A DNA stretch of 64,000 nucleotides, taken from assembly GCF_016641735.1 (NCBI RefSeq), contig NZ_JAEDAO010000001.1, positions 744,001 to 808,000 of the forward strand. Direction: 5' to 3'. The DNA is from Ramlibacter algicola. Its GTDB lineage: Bacteria > Pseudomonadota > Gammaproteobacteria > Burkholderiales > Burkholderiaceae_C. Position numbers and translations under genes: made by a program. Under the pieces are notes generated by a model. That model was not told the DNA's origin. It ran no database searches and worked only from the letters and a program-made list of their open reading frames with translations. Of this stretch, positions 7,408-16,189 are shown piece by piece. Position 1 is the stretch's first letter; each line of letters opens with the position of its first letter.

Positions 7408-8584
7408 GCCATCCGCGCCGGCTGGGGACGCGCACGTCGCGGACGTCGCCATCGCCGGTGGAGGCCTGGCCGGCTCCGCCATCGCGGCGGTGCTGGCGCG
7501 CAAGGGGTTCGAGGTCGTGCTCATCGACCCGCACGCCGTGTACCCGCCCGACCTGCGCTGCGAGAAGCTGGATGCCTCGCAGGTCGCGACCCTGGAGCGC
7601 ACCGGGCTGGCCGGGATGGTGCTGCCCGCCGCGTCGCGCTACGCCAGCATCTGGGTCCCGCGTTTCGGCCGCTTCATCGAGAAGCACGCGGAAACGCAGT
7701 ACGGCATTCCCTACGACACGCTGGTGAACCGGGTCCGCGCCACGATCCCGGCAGGGGTGCGACGGGTGGCGGGCAAGGTCACGGCGATCGCCAACGGCGA
7801 GCAGCAGCAGGCCCTGCTGCTGTCCACCGGCGAGACCGTGCGGGCGCGCCTCGCCGTCATCGCGAACGGGCTCAACAGCGGCCTGCGCAACGGGCTGGGC
7901 ATCGTGCGCAAGGACGTGAGCCGCTGCCATTCCGTCACCATCGCCTTCGACGTCCGCCCGCAGCACGGAGGCACGTTCGGCTTCCCGGCGCTGACGTACT
8001 ACGGCGAGCGGCCCGGCGACCGCTGCGCCTACTTCACGCTGTTCCCGGTCCCGGGCGCGATGCGGGCGAACCTGTTCGCCTATCGCGAAGCGGCCGATCC
8101 CTGGCTCCGCGACGTGCGCGAACAACCTGAGGCGACGTTGCACAGGACCCTGCCAGGGCTGCGGCGCGTCATCGGTCCCATCGAGGTGGTGGGGCCGGTG
8201 AAGGTGCGTCCCGCGGACCTGTACGAGTCGCACGGGTGCCTGCTGCCCGGCGTCGTGCTGGTCGGCGATGCGTTCGCCACCTCGTGCCCGGCCGCCGGCA
8301 CGGGCACCAACAAGGTCTTCACCGACGTCGACATCCTGTGCAACGTCCACGTTCCCGAGTGGATGCGCACGCCGGGGATGGGCGTGGACAAGCTCGCGTC
8401 GTTCTACCGCGATCCGGTGAAGGCCGCGTGCGACCAGTTCTCGATGCGCAAGGCCTTCAGCCTGCGCTCGGACTCGATCGACGTCGGGCTGGCACCGGGC
8501 ATGCGCCGATGGAGTCGCATCACGAAGGGGGCCGCCCGCGCCGTGCGCAGTGCGGTGCGCAGGCCGCAGCGGCAAGCTGCATGA
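7391..8584 (+). CDS. FAD-dependent oxidoreductase (flavin monooxygenase/halogenase-like)
   Basis: A 397-residue protein. The N-terminal Rossmann motif GGGLAGSAIAAVLARKG (about residues 19-35) is followed by an acidic strand end (LIDPH) that would bind the FAD ribose. The second FAD segment, VLVGDAFATSCPAAGTGTNK (about residues 293-312), matches the GD motif of class A flavin monooxygenases and the geranylgeranyl-reductase/halogenase superfamily. ATG 7391 is preceded by a GGAG sequence and overlaps the glycosyltransferase end. Its place as last gene of the polysaccharide run suggests a role in modifying the polymer or its lipid carrier, but this is only positional. Substrate is unknown. The srkA-like gene on the other strand ends 13 bases downstream. 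Confidence 0.7.
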   Translation: MTPSDEPSAPAGDAHVADVAIAGGGLAGSAIAAVLARKGFEVVLIDPHAVYPPDLRCEKLDASQVATLERTGLAGMVLPAASRYASIWVPRFGRFIEKHAETQYGIPYDTLVNRVRATIPAGVRRVAGKVTAIANGEQQQALLLSTGETVRARLAVIANGLNSGLRNGLGIVRKDVSRCHSVTIAFDVRPQHGGTFGFPALTYYGERPGDRCAYFTLFPVPGAMRANLFAYREAADPWLRDVREQPEATLHRTLPGLRRVIGPIEVVGPVKVRPADLYESHGCLLPGVVLVGDAFATSCPAAGTGTNKVFTDVDILCNVHVPEWMRTPGMGVDKLASFYRDPVKAACDQFSMRKAFSLRSDSIDVGLAPGMRRWSRITKGAARAVRSAVRRPQRQAA

Positions 8585-8597
8585 AAACGCGACGCTC

Positions 8598-9608
8598 CTA
8601 GGCCACCAGCGGCGGCTCGTCCATCGCTTCCAGCTGGTCCTCCAGGATCTGGATCTGGCCCTTCCAGTAGTCGCTGGAGCCGAACCACGGAAAGGCGGCG
8701 GGGAACGCGGGGTCGTCCCAGCGACGCGCGAGCCACGCGCTGTAGTGCACCAGCCGCAGCGTGCGCAAGGGCTCGAGCAGCACGAGTTCGGCGCGGTCGA
8801 AGTCGCGCACCTGCTCGTAGCCGTCCAGCAGCGCGCCCAGCTGGCGCTGCCGCTGCGCGCGTTCGCCGGACAGCAGCATCCAGAGGTCCTGCACCGCGGG
8901 CGCCGTGCGCGCATCGTCCAGGTCGACGAAGTGCGGCCCGGCATCGGGCGTCCACAGGATGTTGCCGGGATGGCAGTCGCCATGGACGCGCAGCAACCGG
9001 AATTGGCCGGCGTACGTTCCGTCCACGCCACCGAGCAGTGTCGAGGCCTTGTCCAGCGCGGCGTCGCACACCCGAGTCCATTCCGCCTGCACGTCCAGCG
9101 GGATCGCCTCGTGCGCCAGCAGCCACTCGCGCGAGTCGGTGCCGAAGCTGCGCAGGTCCAGTTGCGGGCGGTGGCGAAATGGCGCGCGCGCGCCGACGGT
9201 GTGGATGCGCGCGAGGAAGCGCCCGATCCATTCCAGCACGTCGAGGTCGTCGAGCTCCGGCAGGCGGCCGCCGCGCCGCGGGCTCACGCTGAACGCGAAG
9301 CCGGCGTGGTGGTGCAGCGTCGCGCCTTCGAGCTCCAGCGGCGCGACCACCGGCACTTCGCCTTCGACGAGCTCCGCCGCGAACGCGTGCTCTTCGCGGA
9401 TCGCGTCGTCGCTCCAGCGCTGCGGGCGGTAGAACTTCACCACCACCTCGGCGTGGCCCTGCACCGCATCCTCGAGCTGCACCTGGTACACGCGGTTCTC
9501 GTAGGAGCTCAGCGCGAACAGGCGGCCGTCGCCATGCAGGCCGACGGTGGCCAGCGCGTCGAGCACGGTGTCCGGGGTCAGTTCGTCGTATGGATGCGTG
9601 GAGGCCAT
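8598..9608 (-). CDS. srkA: stress response kinase A (SrkA/YihE-like, APH fold)
   Basis: A 336-residue protein with the aminoglycoside-phosphotransferase kinase fold. N-lobe: SYENRVYQV (ATP loop region) and VVVKFYRP with the ATP-binding Lys. C-lobe: [13 protein letters not shown], the Brenner catalytic loop with the catalytic Asp, then FVDLDDA with the metal-binding Asp. These match E. coli SrkA (YihE), a Ser/Thr kinase that protects cells from envelope and oxidative stress and MazF-type death. Length agrees with the family. The start at 9608 ([12 protein letters not shown]) follows a CAGGA sequence about ten bases upstream; an in-frame upstream extension to 9779 is Arg-rich and not conserved-looking. 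It is convergent with the polysaccharide operon. Confidence 0.85.
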   Translation of the reverse strand: MASTHPYDELTPDTVLDALATVGLHGDGRLFALSSYENRVYQVQLEDAVQGHAEVVVKFYRPQRWSDDAIREEHAFAAELVEGEVPVVAPLELEGATLHHHAGFAFSVSPRRGGRLPELDDLDVLEWIGRFLARIHTVGARAPFRHRPQLDLRSFGTDSREWLLAHEAIPLDVQAEWTRVCDAALDKASTLLGGVDGTYAGQFRLLRVHGDCHPGNILWTPDAGPHFVDLDDARTAPAVQDLWMLLSGERAQRQRQLGALLDGYEQVRDFDRAELVLLEPLRTLRLVHYSAWLARRWDDPAFPAAFPWFGSSDYWKGQIQILEDQLEAMDEPPLVA

Positions 9609-9651
9609 GCGCGCATTGTCCTGCGGGCGCGCGCCGCCGAGGCGAGTGGCC

Positions 9652-10734
9652 CTAGCGCCAGGCGAGCAGGTGGCCTTCGCGCGGGTCGACCTGGCCGGCG
9701 ACCATCGCCTGCCACTGCGTCGCGGCGGCCTGCGGGCCGGCGTGCGTGCGCAGCGTGAGCCACTGCTTCGCGCGCACATGGCCGAGGAAGTCCTGCCAGC
9801 CCGCGACGAGACGCAACTGGAACCCGGCGCCGCCCCAGTCCTCGGCGCGCTTGGCGCTTTGCGCAGGTGCGAAGAACAGGGTCGCGGGCGGTCCGGCCAG
9901 GCCCTTGGCCCCGCCGAGATGCCCGACGTGCGTGGCGCCCACGGCCGCGCTGTGCTTCAGCGACTCCTGGAAGCGCTCGTGCAGGCGGCGGCGGAACGGC
10001 GCATCGCCGGAGAAGTCGACGTACACGCTGGGCTCGCCGGCCGGGAGGGTGTCCAGTGCGTCGTAGGTGAGGACACGCGAGTAGCAGCCCAGGCCCTCGC
10101 AGAACGCGACATTGCGCGGCGACGTCAGCCCGACCACGTCGAGGCCGGAACGGCGGGCGAGGAAGAAGGCCGTGCCGTAGGCCGTCTTGCTCGACGCGCT
10201 GGACAGCAGGATGCGCTTGGCGCCGAAGAAGCCGTTGTCCGCCAGGAAGTCCTCGATCAGCCAGGACGTGGCGAACAGCGGCCGCAGCACCGCCTGCTCG
10301 CGCTCGCTGTCGGCAGCGTAGAACGGGTCGGAGCAGCAGCGCTGGTACTGGTTGTAGACACCGTGCAGTTGCGCGCGGTGCGGCGACCCCTCGCGAAAGC
10401 CTGCGGCCGACAGGCGATCGGGCTGCAGTACGGCGGTGCTCGCGAGCGGCCAGTAGCCATAGAGCCGCTCGCCCACCGCCACGCCCGGATGCAGCGACTG
10501 CACCACGCGGCCGAAACCCCACGCCGGCACGATGCCCCAGCCGTCCTCGCCCGACGGATAGAAACGCCAGTAGTCCATCTGCTCACCGAAGGCCGCGTAG
10601 GTGACGTTGTTCGCCGTCAGGGCCAGCGTCTCGGGCGCGACGCGCACCTGGCCTTCGGCCAACGGCGTGTCCGGCGCCTCGCGCAGGCGGGTGTCGGCGA
10701 GGCGGTCCTTGCGAATGAGCAGCGTGGTCGGCAT
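9652..10734 (-). CDS. DUF2855 family protein (MDR-like fold)
   Basis: A 360-residue protein recognisable as DUF2855. This family resembles a degenerate medium-chain dehydrogenase/quinone oxidoreductase: an N-terminal GroES-like part ([25 protein letters not shown]) and a Rossmann-like half ([29 protein letters not shown]). A canonical GxGxxG nucleotide-binding loop and zinc ligands are not apparent, so catalysis is uncertain. No experimentally established function is known to me. It lies nine bases downstream of ohr on the same strand, so it may be read from the OhrR-controlled promoter and be part of peroxide response, which is inference from spacing only. Confidence 0.7.
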   Translation of the reverse strand: MPTTLLIRKDRLADTRLREAPDTPLAEGQVRVAPETLALTANNVTYAAFGEQMDYWRFYPSGEDGWGIVPAWGFGRVVQSLHPGVAVGERLYGYWPLASTAVLQPDRLSAAGFREGSPHRAQLHGVYNQYQRCCSDPFYAADSEREQAVLRPLFATSWLIEDFLADNGFFGAKRILLSSASSKTAYGTAFFLARRSGLDVVGLTSPRNVAFCEGLGCYSRVLTYDALDTLPAGEPSVYVDFSGDAPFRRRLHERFQESLKHSAAVGATHVGHLGGAKGLAGPPATLFFAPAQSAKRAEDWGGAGFQLRLVAGWQDFLGHVRAKQWLTLRTHAGPQAAATQWQAMVAGQVDPREGHLLAWR

Positions 10735-10743
10735 GGGACCGCG

Positions 10744-11160
10744 TCAGCCGACGTTCAACTGCACGTCGATGTTGCCGCGCGTCGCGTTCGAGTACGGGCA
10801 CACCTGGTGCGCCGTGTCGACGAGCTGGCGGGCGCTGGCGGTGTCCATGCCGGGCAGGTGGATGTTCATGCGCACCGCGATGCCGTAGGCCTGGCCGACC
10901 GGGCCGAGGTCCACTTCGGCATCGACCGACAGGTCCTGCGGCAGCGTGATCTTCTGCTTGGCGGCGACCGCCTTCATCGCGCCGATGAAGCACGCCGAGT
11001 AGCCGGCGGCGAACAGCTGCTCGGGGTTGGTGCCGGTGCCGGCGCCGCCGGGCGACGAGAGCTGCACGTCCAGCCGGCCGTCGTCGGTGCGCGATTGGCC
11101 TTCGCGGCCGCCGGTGGTGTGGGCGCGGGCGGTGTAGAGCACTTTGTCGAGCTTGTTCAT
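10744..11160 (-). CDS. ohr: organic hydroperoxide resistance protein Ohr
   Basis: A 138-residue protein of the Ohr/OsmC family, a thiol peroxidase that reduces organic and fatty-acid hydroperoxides using lipoylated partners. Both catalytic cysteines are present in their usual settings: Cys57 in [12 protein letters not shown] and Cys121 in [11 protein letters not shown]. The N-terminus [21 protein letters not shown] is the standard Ohr start. Length is normal for the family. It lies 32 bases downstream of ohrR on the same strand and both sit downstream of a palindromic operator (11668-11685), so peroxide-dependent release of OhrR should induce it. Confidence 0.95.
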   Translation of the reverse strand: MNKLDKVLYTARAHTTGGREGQSRTDDGRLDVQLSSPGGAGTGTNPEQLFAAGYSACFIGAMKAVAAKQKITLPQDLSVDAEVDLGPVGQAYGIAVRMNIHLPGMDTASARQLVDTAHQVCPYSNATRGNIDVQLNVG

Positions 11161-11192
11161 GGTTGCCTTTCAGGGTGGAGGAGGGGACGGGA

Positions 11193-11645
11193 TCAGGCGG
11201 CGAGCCGGTCGCGCAGCGACCGGATCTGCCGGGTGAGCTGCACCAGCTCGGGCAGCGGGCATTGCGCGGCCTCGACGATGCAACTCGGGATGGCTTCGGC
11301 GCGCGAACGCAGGCGGCGGCCGGCGGCGGTCAGGCGCACGAGCACCCGGCGTTCGTCGTCGGTGGCGCGCAGCCGCGTGACGAGGCCCGCGGCTTCGAGG
11401 CGCTTCAGAAGGGGCGTGAGCGTGCCCGAGTCGAGGAACAGGCGCTCGCCCAGTTCCTTCACCGACAGGCCGTCCTGCTCCCACAGCACGAGCATGGCGA
11501 TGTACTGCGGATAGGTCAGCCCCAGCCCGTCGAGCCAGGGCTTGTAGAGCTTGGTCATCGCGAGGGAGGCGGAGTACAAGGCGAAGCAGACCTGGTGCTC
11601 CAGGCGCAGGGCCTGGTCGGGGGGGATCGCGGGGCTGCGCGGCAT
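11193..11645 (-). CDS. ohrR: organic peroxide-sensing MarR-family repressor OhrR
   Basis: A 150-residue winged-helix MarR protein. The redox-sensing Cys20 sits in [13 protein letters not shown], the OhrR signature, followed by MTKLYKPWL and [12 protein letters not shown] with the tyrosines that contact the reactive Cys. Further cysteines at 122 and 129 ([10 protein letters not shown]) suggest a two-Cys OhrR in which oxidation ends in an intersubunit disulfide, as in Xanthomonas. The DNA-binding part is [23 protein letters not shown] with wing DERRV. The start at 11645 (MPRSPAIPP) is preferred over the in-frame ATG at 11681 because the 11681 start would lie inside the operator palindrome. Confidence 0.93.
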   Translation of the reverse strand: MPRSPAIPPDQALRLEHQVCFALYSASLAMTKLYKPWLDGLGLTYPQYIAMLVLWEQDGLSVKELGERLFLDSGTLTPLLKRLEAAGLVTRLRATDDERRVLVRLTAAGRRLRSRAEAIPSCIVEAAQCPLPELVQLTRQIRSLRDRLAA

Positions 11646-11667
11646 GCGGCGAATCTTAGCGTCAAAT

Positions 11668-11685
11668 TCAATTGCGTGCAATTGA
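11668..11685. promoter_or_regulatory. OhrR operator palindrome
   Basis: TCAATTGC (11668-11675) and GCAATTGA (11678-11685) are exact inverted repeats with a GT centre, 22 bases upstream of the ohrR start. AATT-containing inverted repeats are the known OhrR recognition type. The A+T core stands out in very GC-rich DNA. It should mediate autoregulation of ohrR and control of ohr behind it. Confidence 0.8.
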
Positions 11686-11853
11686 TGGGCCGGGAAGACC
11701 CGGAACCATCCGGCGCGTGATGCAGTTCACGTCCGCCGCCGCTTAAGGTTTGCTGAAGGTTCCGGTAAGCGATTCTTCAGAGCGGTCCTTCGACGTGGTT
11801 CCTAGGATCCACCCCGTCGCCGATCGAAGCGACGCCACTCCAAGGAACCTCCC

Positions 11854-12588
11854 ATGAAGATCGATACCCAGGAATACCAAAGCGTCGCCGCGGCCGCGCA
11901 GCCGCGCTTCGACCTCTACGCCAGCATCCACAAGGCCCTGCGGGCCTTCATGACCGACACGCTGCTCGCGCTGGGCCGCGTGGACACGGGCGATGACGAA
12001 GCCCTGCAGCGCGCCTGCGGCCAGGTCGCCGGGCTGATGGACTTCTGCCGCTCGCACCTCGGCCACGAGAACGCCTTCGTCCATCCCGCGCTCGAGGCGC
12101 GCGCCACCGGCGCGAGCGCCGCCATCGCGCACGACCACGAGCACCACGGGGCGGAGATCGACCGCGTGCAGCAGGCCGCTCGCGCGCTGCCCACGCTGCC
12201 GGCCGAGCAACGCCCGCATGCCGCGCACGCGCTCTACCGCGCGCTGGCCGTCTTCGTGGGCGAGAACTTCCGCCACATGGACGTCGAGGAGACCGCGCAC
12301 AACGCGGTGCTCTGGGCGCGCTACACCGACGCCGAGTTGGTCGCGTTGCACGACGCGCTGGTCGCGAGCATCCCGCCGCAGGAGATGATGGTCGTGGCGC
12401 GCTGGATGTTGCCGGCGCTGCGTCCGGCGGAACGTCTCGCCGTGATGGCGGACATGCAGGCCAAGGCACCGCCGCCGGCGTTCGCTGCCGTCATCGACCT
12501 GGTGCGCCCGCACCTGTCGGCGGGCGAGTGGGCGCAACTGGCGCGCGGGCTGGGCATCGACGCCGTGCCCGGCCTCGTCGTCGGCTAA
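11854..12588 (+). CDS. hemerythrin-like HHE-domain protein
   Basis: A 244-residue, mostly helical protein without signal peptide. The N-terminal 150 residues carry the hemerythrin pattern of metal ligands: YASIHKAL, a SHLGHENAFVHP segment, HDHEHHGAE and FRHMDVEE. In hemerythrin-like proteins such His/Glu residues bind a di-iron centre that senses or handles O2, NO or reactive oxygen. The C-terminal 90 residues form a second helical part (PPQEMMVVARWMLPALRP, LSAGEWAQLARGL) without metal ligands. The start has an AAGGAA sequence eight bases upstream. Its stop overlaps the end of the convergent PPOX-GAF gene by four bases. Physiological role is unknown; a stress-related function is plausible given ohr nearby. 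Confidence 0.75.
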   Translation: MKIDTQEYQSVAAAAQPRFDLYASIHKALRAFMTDTLLALGRVDTGDDEALQRACGQVAGLMDFCRSHLGHENAFVHPALEARATGASAAIAHDHEHHGAEIDRVQQAARALPTLPAEQRPHAAHALYRALAVFVGENFRHMDVEETAHNAVLWARYTDAELVALHDALVASIPPQEMMVVARWMLPALRPAERLAVMADMQAKAPPPAFAAVIDLVRPHLSAGEWAQLARGLGIDAVPGLVVG

Positions 12589-13916
12589 GCCTCGACCAGT
12601 TTCAGCGGCCTTGCGACCTGCAAGCGGAAGCGGCCGCGGCCCGTGCGCTCGATGCGCAGGTCGCTGCCGTGCTCCTGCAGCCGCCGCTGCAGCAGCAGCA
12701 ACCGGGCCTCGAGGTTGTCGCTGACCTCGGGCAGGCGCAGCGCCGGATCGAGCCGCAGCTCGCGGTTGCTGAACTCGGTGCGGCCCGTGGACGCGTGGTC
12801 GCGCACCAGCTTCCACAGGATCGCGCCGGCCACGCCCTTGATCAGGTACTGGTCGCCCAGGAACAGGCTGTCGTTGGCGGCGAAGTGGCGCACCTGCAGC
12901 GCGGTGCCCGCTTCGGTGGACGCCGGCGTGCCGCGTGGGACCTCGGGCTCGGCGTCCGGCGCCACCTGCAGCAGGTCGATGGCCGCGCCGAGGTGGCTGG
13001 CGATGGTGACCAGCACGTCCTCTTCCTCGTAGCCGAACTGCAGGTCGTGCGGCCCTTCGACGAACAGCACGCCCAGCAGTCGGCCTTGCGACAGCACGGG
13101 GACGGCGAGTTGGCTGTGCGGCTCGCGCAAGCCCGGATAGGGAATCTCGGTGCCCGGCTCGTCCTCTGGCGCGAGGGCGCCGCGCATCGCCTGCGTGTAC
13201 GCCGCGGCGCTGGTCAGGTGCGAGATGCGCACCGGCGTGCGTTCGCGCGCCGCGACGCCGATCACGCCCTGGCCGACCTTCAACTCCGAACCGACGCCCG
13301 ACGTCGCATAGCCGCAGCTCGCGACCGTGTAGAGGCGATCCGCCGCGGCATCGTGCATCAGCACCATCGCGTGCGGCATCGCCAGGCCGTCGGACAGCGT
13401 GGCCAGCACTGCCGAAAGTGCATCCTCCAGCGTCGTGCTGCGCGCGATGGCTTCAGCGCACGTGCGCAGGGCCGCGATGCGGCCTTCGGGCCGCGGCGGC
13501 AGCGGCACCGGCTGGCCCGGCACCTGTTCCGCACGCTCGACCTCGTAGACGTCGGAGCCGAGCAGCTTGAACACGCCGTCCATGCCCGAATGCGACGCGA
13601 TGCCGGCCAGCTGCGCCTTCATGCGCTCGAACAGCGCGCCCTCGCTCTCGGTGCGCAGGTAGCGGATGTGCAGCCGGTACATGCCGCCGGTGCGGGGGTG
13701 GATCAGCATCACCGTCGCGTGCGGGTTGGCGAGGATGTTGCGCCGGGTCTTGTTGAAGAACTGGAAGGACAGCGCGACGTGACGCTCGTCGACGTAGAAC
13801 ACCTGCGAGAGGTAGGCGACGTTGGGCACGCCGTCGGCGTCGCAGGTGGCGAGGACCGCGGGCACCGCGCCTTCGAGGCAGGCGCGCAGTTCGCGAAGGG
13901 TCGGGCGCGCGGTCAT
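12585..13916 (-). CDS. PPOX-fold / GAF-domain protein with C-terminal winged-helix-like region
   Basis: A 443-residue multidomain cytoplasmic protein. Residues 1-120 form a pyridoxamine-phosphate-oxidase-like split barrel (PAVLATCDADGVPNVAYLSQV, FFNKTRRNILANPHATVML), a flavin/heme-binding fold. Residues about 150-320 form a GAF domain (LEDALSAVLATLSDGLAM ... GQGVIGVAARERTPVRI ... LAVPVLSQGRLLGVLFVEG). The last 80 residues (FLGDQYLIKGVAGAILWKLV, FSNRELRLDPALRLPEVSDNLEARL) look like a DNA-binding or oligomerisation winged helix. The order suggests a redox or ligand sensor. It overlaps the stop of the upstream PPOX protein as ATGA, so the two are translationally coupled. No function is established to my knowledge. 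Confidence 0.65.
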   Translation of the reverse strand: MTARPTLRELRACLEGAVPAVLATCDADGVPNVAYLSQVFYVDERHVALSFQFFNKTRRNILANPHATVMLIHPRTGGMYRLHIRYLRTESEGALFERMKAQLAGIASHSGMDGVFKLLGSDVYEVERAEQVPGQPVPLPPRPEGRIAALRTCAEAIARSTTLEDALSAVLATLSDGLAMPHAMVLMHDAAADRLYTVASCGYATSGVGSELKVGQGVIGVAARERTPVRISHLTSAAAYTQAMRGALAPEDEPGTEIPYPGLREPHSQLAVPVLSQGRLLGVLFVEGPHDLQFGYEEEDVLVTIASHLGAAIDLLQVAPDAEPEVPRGTPASTEAGTALQVRHFAANDSLFLGDQYLIKGVAGAILWKLVRDHASTGRTEFSNRELRLDPALRLPEVSDNLEARLLLLQRRLQEHGSDLRIERTGRGRFRLQVARPLKLVEA

Positions 13917-14398
13917 GCAGCACCTGCCAGCAGGTTGCCGGACTTCGCGCCCGGCGTCTGGTCGTAGGCCTCGTGCGGCGTGAAGGTGACGGCGACCAGG
14001 TCGTCGAGCCGCCAGGCGAGCAGGGCGCGCGTGAGCTCCGCGGGGATGCGAACGCGCGACAGCTCGATCTCCATCGACGCCAGGTAGCGCTCGAGGACCG
14101 GCCGGTCTGCTTCGGTGGCGGGACGCAGTTGCGCGGCCATCGCCTTGACCTGCACGCTGAGGTGCGTCGCGGGCTCGCTGAAGACAACGGCCAGCCGGCC
14201 GGTGGACGCGACATCCTGCAGCAGCTGCGCCGACTGGCTGCGCGCCAGGAACAGCGTGATCCGGCGCCCGTCGACGCTGACCTCGCTGGCCATCGCGCGC
14301 ATCAGGCTGGGCCGCAGCGCCGCGTCGCGCGACGCGACGTTGACCGACACGCCGCGGCGCATCATCTCCAGCAACGGAGCGGGCAGCGCGCCTGTCAT
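13913..14398 (-). CDS. small PPOX-fold (pyridoxamine 5'-phosphate oxidase-related) protein
   Basis: A 161-residue protein with the split-barrel flavin-binding fold: SVNVASRDAALRPSLMRAMASEV, then RRITLFLARSQSAQLLQDVASTGRLAVVFSEP. It reads as an independent FMN/heme-binding or pyridoxamine-oxidase-related protein; substrate is unknown. The start at 14398 overlaps the ABC permease stop by four bases, and its own stop overlaps the next PPOX-GAF gene start (ATGA). The run ABC ATPase, permease, PPOX, PPOX-GAF is therefore one tightly packed leftward operon, in which the two PPOX proteins may work as partners. Confidence 0.65.
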   Translation of the reverse strand: MTGALPAPLLEMMRRGVSVNVASRDAALRPSLMRAMASEVSVDGRRITLFLARSQSAQLLQDVASTGRLAVVFSEPATHLSVQVKAMAAQLRPATEADRPVLERYLASMEIELSRVRIPAELTRALLAWRLDDLVAVTFTPHEAYDQTPGAKSGNLLAGAA

Positions 14399-15192
14399 GT
14401 GCGGAACCTCCGCCGCGTCAGCGCCAGCGCGACCCAGAACGCACCGATCGCATAGGCAGCGAGGACGAGCAGGCTGCGTCCCGGCGCGGCCGGCCACTGG
14501 TCCATGAACAGCGGCCGCACGAGTTCGACCGCGTTGGTGAGCGGCAGCCAGTCGGAGGCGATGCGCAGCGGCCCGGGCAGCTGCGAGCGCGGGAAGAACA
14601 CGCCCGACAGGAACATCATCGGCGTGAGGAAGAGGGTGAAGTAGTAGGTGAAGAAGTCGTAGCCGTTCGCCAGCGCGTTGAAGATCAGTGCGATGCACGA
14701 GAACGTCACCCCGGCACCCAGCAGGATCAGCCAGGCGACGGCCAGCTTGGGCGAGTGGCTGATGCCGAGCGCGAGCATGACGACCAGGATGGCGGTGACG
14801 GTGAAGATCGCCTTGAAGCCGGCCCACAGCATCTCGGCCAGCACCACGTTGTCCAGCGTGACGGGCGCATTCATGATGCCGTCCCAGGTCTTCTGCACGT
14901 GCATGCGCGAGAACGCGGAGTAGAGCGCCTCGAACGACGCCGCGTTCATCGAACTCATGCAGATGGAGCCGCTGGCCAGGAACACGATGTAGGGCACGCG
15001 CTGGCCGTGCAGGTCGACCTCGCCCACCAGCGCGCCCATGCCGTAGCCGAACGCCAGCAGCCACATCAGCGGCTCGGCGATGTTGCCCAGCAGGCTGGGC
15101 ACGGCGAGCTTGCGCCACACCAGCAGGTTGCGCTGGAACACCGGCCACCAGCGGCCGGACAGGTCGGGGATGCGCCAGATGCCGTCGGCCAT
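14395..15192 (-). CDS. ABC-2 type exporter permease (NodJ-like)
   Basis: A 265-residue inner-membrane protein with six hydrophobic segments, resembling the NodJ family of ABC-2 permeases. Landmarks are PSLLGNIAEPLMWLLAFGYG in the first membrane segment, SSMNAASFEALYSAF, the coupling region MHVQKTWDGIMNAPVT that should contact the ATPase, and FLTPMMFLSGVFFPRSQLP before the last segments. The start (MADGIW) overlaps the ATPase stop as ATGA. With the ATPase it would form an exporter; NodIJ export Nod factors, and non-rhizobial homologues are annotated as lipooligosaccharide or drug exporters. The substrate here is unknown. There is no nod gene nearby. Confidence 0.8.
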   Translation of the reverse strand: MADGIWRIPDLSGRWWPVFQRNLLVWRKLAVPSLLGNIAEPLMWLLAFGYGMGALVGEVDLHGQRVPYIVFLASGSICMSSMNAASFEALYSAFSRMHVQKTWDGIMNAPVTLDNVVLAEMLWAGFKAIFTVTAILVVMLALGISHSPKLAVAWLILLGAGVTFSCIALIFNALANGYDFFTYYFTLFLTPMMFLSGVFFPRSQLPGPLRIASDWLPLTNAVELVRPLFMDQWPAAPGRSLLVLAAYAIGAFWVALALTRRRFRT

Positions 15193-16121
15193 CAGCCGTC
15201 CTCCCGGATCTGCCGGCCCGTGACCTTGAGGAACAGGTCCTCCAGGTTCGCGGGGCGGTGCAGCGTCCGCAGGCCGGCGTGCTGCGCCAGGGCGTGCAGC
15301 AGCGGGCCGGCATCCTGCGTGTAGAAGAAGACCGTTTCGCCGCTCAACTCGACGCGGCCCGCGAGCGCGCGCAAGCACTTGTCTTCCGCGAGTGCGAGCG
15401 CGCCCTGGCCGTAGGCCTCGACCACGTCGGGCTCCAGGTGCTCGGCGATCAGGGCGCGCGGCGTGCCCTCGGCGATCTTGCGGCCGTGGTCGATGACCAG
15501 CAGGCGCGAGCACAGGCGCTCGGCCTCGTCCATGAAGTGCGTGGTCAGCAGGATCGACTTGCCCTGCTGCAGCAGCAACTGCAGCCGCTCCCACATCAGG
15601 TGCCGCGCCTGTGGGTCCAGGCCCGTGGTCGGCTCGTCGAGCAGCAGCAGCTTGGGTTCGTTGACGAGAGCGCGCGCCAGCGACAGCCGCCGGCGCATGC
15701 CGCCGGACAGCTCGCCGGGCTTGGCCTGCGCCTTGTGCGTGAGCGACGCGAATTCCAGCAGCTGCGGGATGCGCGCGAGCACATCGGCGTCGCGCAGCCC
15801 GAAGTAGCGGCCGTACACCAGCAGGTTCTCCGCGCAGGTGAAGTCCGGGTCGAGCGAGTCGAACTGGCTGACCACGCCGACCTGCGCCTTGATCTTGAGC
15901 GCTTCCTGCGGCATCGGCAGGCCGAAGGCCGTGATGCTGCCGGCGTCGGGCGCCGTGAGGCCCAGGCCCATGCGGATGGTGGTCGTCTTGCCGGCGCCGT
16001 TGGGTCCGATGACGCCCAGGCATTCGCCCGGCCCGATCTGGAACGACAGGTCGTCGACGACGACCGTGTCGCCGTAGCGCTTGCGCAGGTTGCGGGCGTC
16101 GAAGAGCGGGGCCGGGCTCAC
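15192..16121 (-). CDS. ABC exporter ATP-binding protein (NodI-like)
   Basis: A 309-residue ABC ATPase with all motifs: Walker [11 protein letters not shown] (about residue 40), Q-loop in [15 protein letters not shown], signature [15 protein letters not shown], Walker [13 protein letters not shown], and switch His in [13 protein letters not shown]. The C-terminal 80 residues are the extension typical of NodI/DrrA exporters. GTG 16121 ([18 protein letters not shown]) is chosen because the frame upstream to 16202 is low-complexity Arg/Gly and would run through the divergent psd promoter region. It energises the adjacent ABC-2 permease. Confidence 0.85.
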   Translation of the reverse strand: MSPAPLFDARNLRKRYGDTVVVDDLSFQIGPGECLGVIGPNGAGKTTTIRMGLGLTAPDAGSITAFGLPMPQEALKIKAQVGVVSQFDSLDPDFTCAENLLVYGRYFGLRDADVLARIPQLLEFASLTHKAQAKPGELSGGMRRRLSLARALVNEPKLLLLDEPTTGLDPQARHLMWERLQLLLQQGKSILLTTHFMDEAERLCSRLLVIDHGRKIAEGTPRALIAEHLEPDVVEAYGQGALALAEDKCLRALAGRVELSGETVFFYTQDAGPLLHALAQHAGLRTLHRPANLEDLFLKVTGRQIREDG

Positions 16122-16189
16122 GCGCGCATTGTGTCGCAGCCCGCGCCGGCGGCCGCCCGCTAGAATTTTTCGCTCACCGAAAGCCCGAC

